A DNA stretch of 15,018 nt from an uncultured Chitinophagales bacterium (GTDB lineage Bacteria; Bacteroidota; Bacteroidia; Chitinophagales; Chitinophagaceae), in NCBI GenBank assembly GCA_946886475.1, contig CAMPIQ010000089.1:1-15018 (forward strand), written 5' to 3'. Positions 14,721 to 15,018 of this stretch are shown here, in pieces. Both the position numbers and the translations under genes were made by a program. Numbering within the stretch: the first letter of the stretch is position 1; every line of letters begins with the position of its first letter. Below the pieces are notes generated by a model. It searched no databases. It was not told the DNA's origin and worked only from the letters and a program-made list of their open reading frames with translations.

Positions 14721-15018
14721 GGATCATCCTATTTAAGATTCAATAAATCAATAACTAAGCAAGGTAATTTTGAAAGCCTGGTTATTTATAAATTATTATT
14801 TGAGATATTATATTAAAAATTAGTTTGGATCTACACCAAAGTTTTTTGGTTCATAACTCGTTCTTTATTAATACTAATGTGGTTTTTACGGTTATTTGTA
14901 CGTAAAATTTCCTGAAAAAGCTTGCAATTACGGAAAAACCATTATTTCTTTGTTGGCGTTAATCCTACTAATCCTTAGAAAAACCCGTAAGTACAATTTC
15001 CGAAGAAAACCATAAAAG
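14721..15018. other. Gene-free AT-rich end of window
   Basis: No gene is visible. The stretch holds copy B of the flanking repeat, a related shorter unit at about 14985-15005 (GTAAGTACAATTTCCGAAG, compare GTACGTAAAATTTCCTGAA at 14898), and facing words TGGTTTTTACGG (14880-14891) and ACGGAAAAACCA (14930-14941). Confidence 0.55.
14898..14955. repeat. Flanking direct repeat, copy B
   Basis: This is the partner of 12833-12889, in the same orientation. It extends into GTACGTAAAATTTCC on the left, a word that recurs in altered form at about 14985-15005. On the minus strand next to it, fragments reading FSK and NKEI in different frames can be found, which might be decayed coding sequence. Confidence 0.55.

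Noticed and set aside
12833..14955. Flanking repeats as integron attC sites or insertion-sequence ends
   Set aside because: No attC core sites, no terminal inverted repeats, no target duplication and no recombinase gene are visible.

Overview
The window is chromosomal DNA of a Bacteroidota bacterium, most likely from the Chitinophagaceae or a close relative. The reasons are a type IX secretion (T9SS) type A sorting domain, a lipoprotein with a short Bacteroidota-style lipobox, an AtpB with a signal peptide and long periplasmic N-terminus, absence of Shine-Dalgarno sequences, and promoter -7 boxes of the TAnnTTTG type. Assignment below phylum is an inference.

Layout. 1-244: gene-free, with a degenerate direct repeat and small palindromes. 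245-2081 (minus strand): a two-component system, with an OmpR/PhoB-class response regulator transcribed first and then a PhoR-like membrane histidine kinase. 2082-2279: a divergent promoter region with TTAA-core repeats at 11-bp spacing and a 15-bp inverted repeat. 2280-8004 (plus strand): three closely spaced genes. They are an exported protein of unknown family with a putative caspase-like (clan CD) C-terminal domain, an MdlB/MsbA-type ABC exporter half, and a lipoprotein with three tandem ~97-residue repeats. A terminator follows. 8116-12712: the ATP synthase operon atpB-atpE-atpF-atpH-atpA, from its own -7 box to a strong terminator. 12713-13247: about 500 bp without a convincing gene. 13248-14669: a T9SS-exported protein with an internal DnaJ-type CxxCxGxG pair. 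14670-15018: a terminator, then gene-free sequence with a copy of a repeat also present on the other side of the T9SS gene.

How the parts relate. The five atp genes encode all of F0 (a, c, b) plus the delta and alpha subunits of F1; gamma, beta and epsilon are not in the window. The usual next gene, atpG, does not follow atpA, and its place is taken by a terminator and the repeat-flanked T9SS gene. The two-component system may control itself and the divergent exported protein through the TTAA repeats.

The points most worth following up are the putative secreted clan CD domain with its adjacent two-component system, the zinc-finger-like insertion in a secreted protein, the hairpin plus T-tract between atpE and atpF, and a family of short phrase-like, often inverted repeats that fill gaps between co-directional genes (PhoB/PhoR-like pair and B-E, E-F, F-H, H-A in the atp operon).
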